A stretch of DNA of 7,144 nucleotides from Fulvivirga aurantia (GTDB taxonomy: Bacteria; Bacteroidota; Bacteroidia; Cytophagales; Cyclobacteriaceae). Below are positions 6,427-7,144 of the stretch, piece by piece. The position numbers and the translations under genes were made by a program. The notes beneath the pieces were generated by a model. The model was not told where the DNA came from, did no database searches, and saw only the letters and a list, made by a program, of their open reading frames with translations. The stretch covers positions 1 through 7,144 of the forward strand of contig NZ_SMMD01000748.1 of NCBI RefSeq assembly GCF_009711475.1, given 5' to 3'. The stretch's first letter is position 1. The number at the start of each line of letters is the position of its first letter.

Positions 6427-6438
6427 TTCCTGGCCTCT
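6411..6438. terminator. Hairpin between convergent genes, probable terminator
   Basis: A perfect 9-base-pair stem AGAGGCCAG/CTGGCCTCT encloses a 10-base loop and overlaps the stop codon of the coiled-coil gene. The stem is GC-rich in an AT-rich setting and sits exactly between two convergent genes. Neither side carries a proper T-run, so it may end transcription only partly or act with Rho. Confidence 0.55.
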
Positions 6439-6466
6439 CGCAATAAGTTATAAAAGATTGTTGAGA

Positions 6467-7144
6467 TTAGTTAGCTAAGTAAGGCTTCAACAACTCGTTC
6501 TTAGGGTTCTTAGATAATTTTCTAAGAGCCTTTTCTTTTATCTGTCTTACACGCTCTCTGGTAAGACCAAGATTTTCTCCAATGTCTTCTAGTGACAAGC
6601 TTGGTGTTTCACTCAAACCAAAGTACTGGCTGATTACAGTACGCTCACGCTCAGTAAGTGTAGATAGTAACCTGATCACCTCACGCTTTAAAGAGTCGCT
6701 GTAAACGATATCGTCTACTTCATTGCTATCTTCATCTTCCATTACGTCTAGTAATGAGCTACCCTCATCTTCTGAGAAAGGCTTATCGATAGAGACTTGT
6801 TTTGTTTGAGATCTAACAGTAGTTCTTACTTCATCAATAGTCATGTCAAGAAGCTCTGCTAATTCTTCATCGGTTGGTTCTCTTTCAAACTGCTGCTCCA
6901 ATACAGAAGATGCCTGATCGATCTTAGATAATGCACCAATCTTGTTAGAAGGAATACGAACAATTCTTGAATGCTCTGCTAACGCTTGAATGATTGATTG
7001 TCTAATCCACCAAACTGCGTACGATATAAATTTAAATCCTCTTTTCTCGTCAAATCTTTTGGCAGCCTTTACTAATCCAAGGTTACCTTCATTTATTAAA
7101 TCATTTAATGGAATCTTGTTTGAGTAATGGTACTGCTTAGCTAC
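6467..7144 (-). CDS. rpoD: Primary-type RNA polymerase sigma factor (5' end outside the window)
   Basis: The last 225 residues are present; the frame stays open to the right edge, so the start lies beyond it, and the TTG at 6901 is an internal leucine codon rather than a start. In numbering from the edge, region 2 covers about 1-54 with DLINEGNLGL (15-24) and the core/-10-binding stretch FDEKRGFKFISYAVWWIRQS (31-50); region 3 begins at EHSRIVRIPSNKIG (57-70) and continues through EREPTDEELAELL; an acidic linker (about 124-145) leads to region 4 with STLTERERTVISQYFGL (161-177) and the -35-recognising helix-turn-helix ending LTRERVRQIKEKALRKLS (194-211). Bacteroidota primary sigma factors are short, near 287 residues, so roughly 60 residues are missing here. 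It would direct transcription from the TAnnTTTG promoters seen elsewhere in the window. A close RpoD-like paralog cannot be excluded. Confidence 0.93.
   Translation of the reverse strand, partial: VAKQYHYSNKIPLNDLINEGNLGLVKAAKRFDEKRGFKFISYAVWWIRQSIIQALAEHSRIVRIPSNKIGALSKIDQASSVLEQQFEREPTDEELAELLDMTIDEVRTTVRSQTKQVSIDKPFSEDEGSSLLDVMEDEDSNEVDDIVYSDSLKREVIRLLSTLTERERTVISQYFGLSETPSLSLEDIGENLGLTRERVRQIKEKALRKLSKNPKNELLKPYLAN

Noticed and set aside
6467..6901. A 144-residue stand-alone sigma factor starting at TTG 6901
   Set aside because: The same frame continues upstream to the window edge with clear sigma region 2 and 3.0 motifs; the TTG is an internal leucine codon.
1..7144. CRISPR array, insertion sequence, tRNA or rRNA, phage or toxin-antitoxin system
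   Set aside because: No regularly spaced repeats, transposase or integrase motifs, cloverleaf sequence or paired toxin/antitoxin frames were seen.

Overview
The window reads as chromosomal DNA of a Bacteroidota bacterium, most likely a marine-type Cytophagales (Fulvivirga/Roseivirga-like; this rank is inference from protein style, not from a search). Supporting signs are modest GC, no obvious Shine-Dalgarno sequences, two perfect Bacteroidota-type -7 boxes (TAnnTTTG) placed just upstream of genes, a periplasmic-TPR/transmembrane/histidine-kinase architecture, and a primary-type sigma factor of the Bacteroidota kind.

Layout from left to right. Positions 1-65 may hold the last 20 codons of a plus-strand gene that converges on the next one with a 4-base stop overlap. 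Positions 62-2653 (minus) are one long reading frame for a TPR sensor histidine kinase, broken by a single in-frame TAA at codon 63. Upstream of it on the same strand is a class I mannose-6-phosphate isomerase (2720-3706), divergent from queE (plus, start best placed at ATG 3849). A 50-codon hypothetical gene (4717-4869) follows, ending in a strong bidirectional terminator shared with the convergent Cu/Zn superoxide dismutase lipoprotein gene (minus, 4925-5530). A 329-base divergent intergenic region carries two neighbouring dyads and a -7 box, then a gene for a secreted-and-anchored coiled-coil membrane protein of unknown function (5860-6426). It converges on a primary sigma factor gene (minus, 6467 to beyond the right edge), whose 5' part is missing from the window.

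The genes look like ordinary housekeeping and envelope/stress functions (sugar-phosphate metabolism, tRNA queuosine precursor synthesis, superoxide defence, sigma factor) plus one sensor kinase; they do not form an evident single pathway. No mobile element, CRISPR array, tRNA or rRNA was seen. I found no convincing new multi-gene system. The points most worth a second look are the lone nonsense codon in the sensor kinase, the nearly leaderless queE promoter, the paired dyads upstream of the coiled-coil gene, and the uncharacterised small gene and membrane protein.
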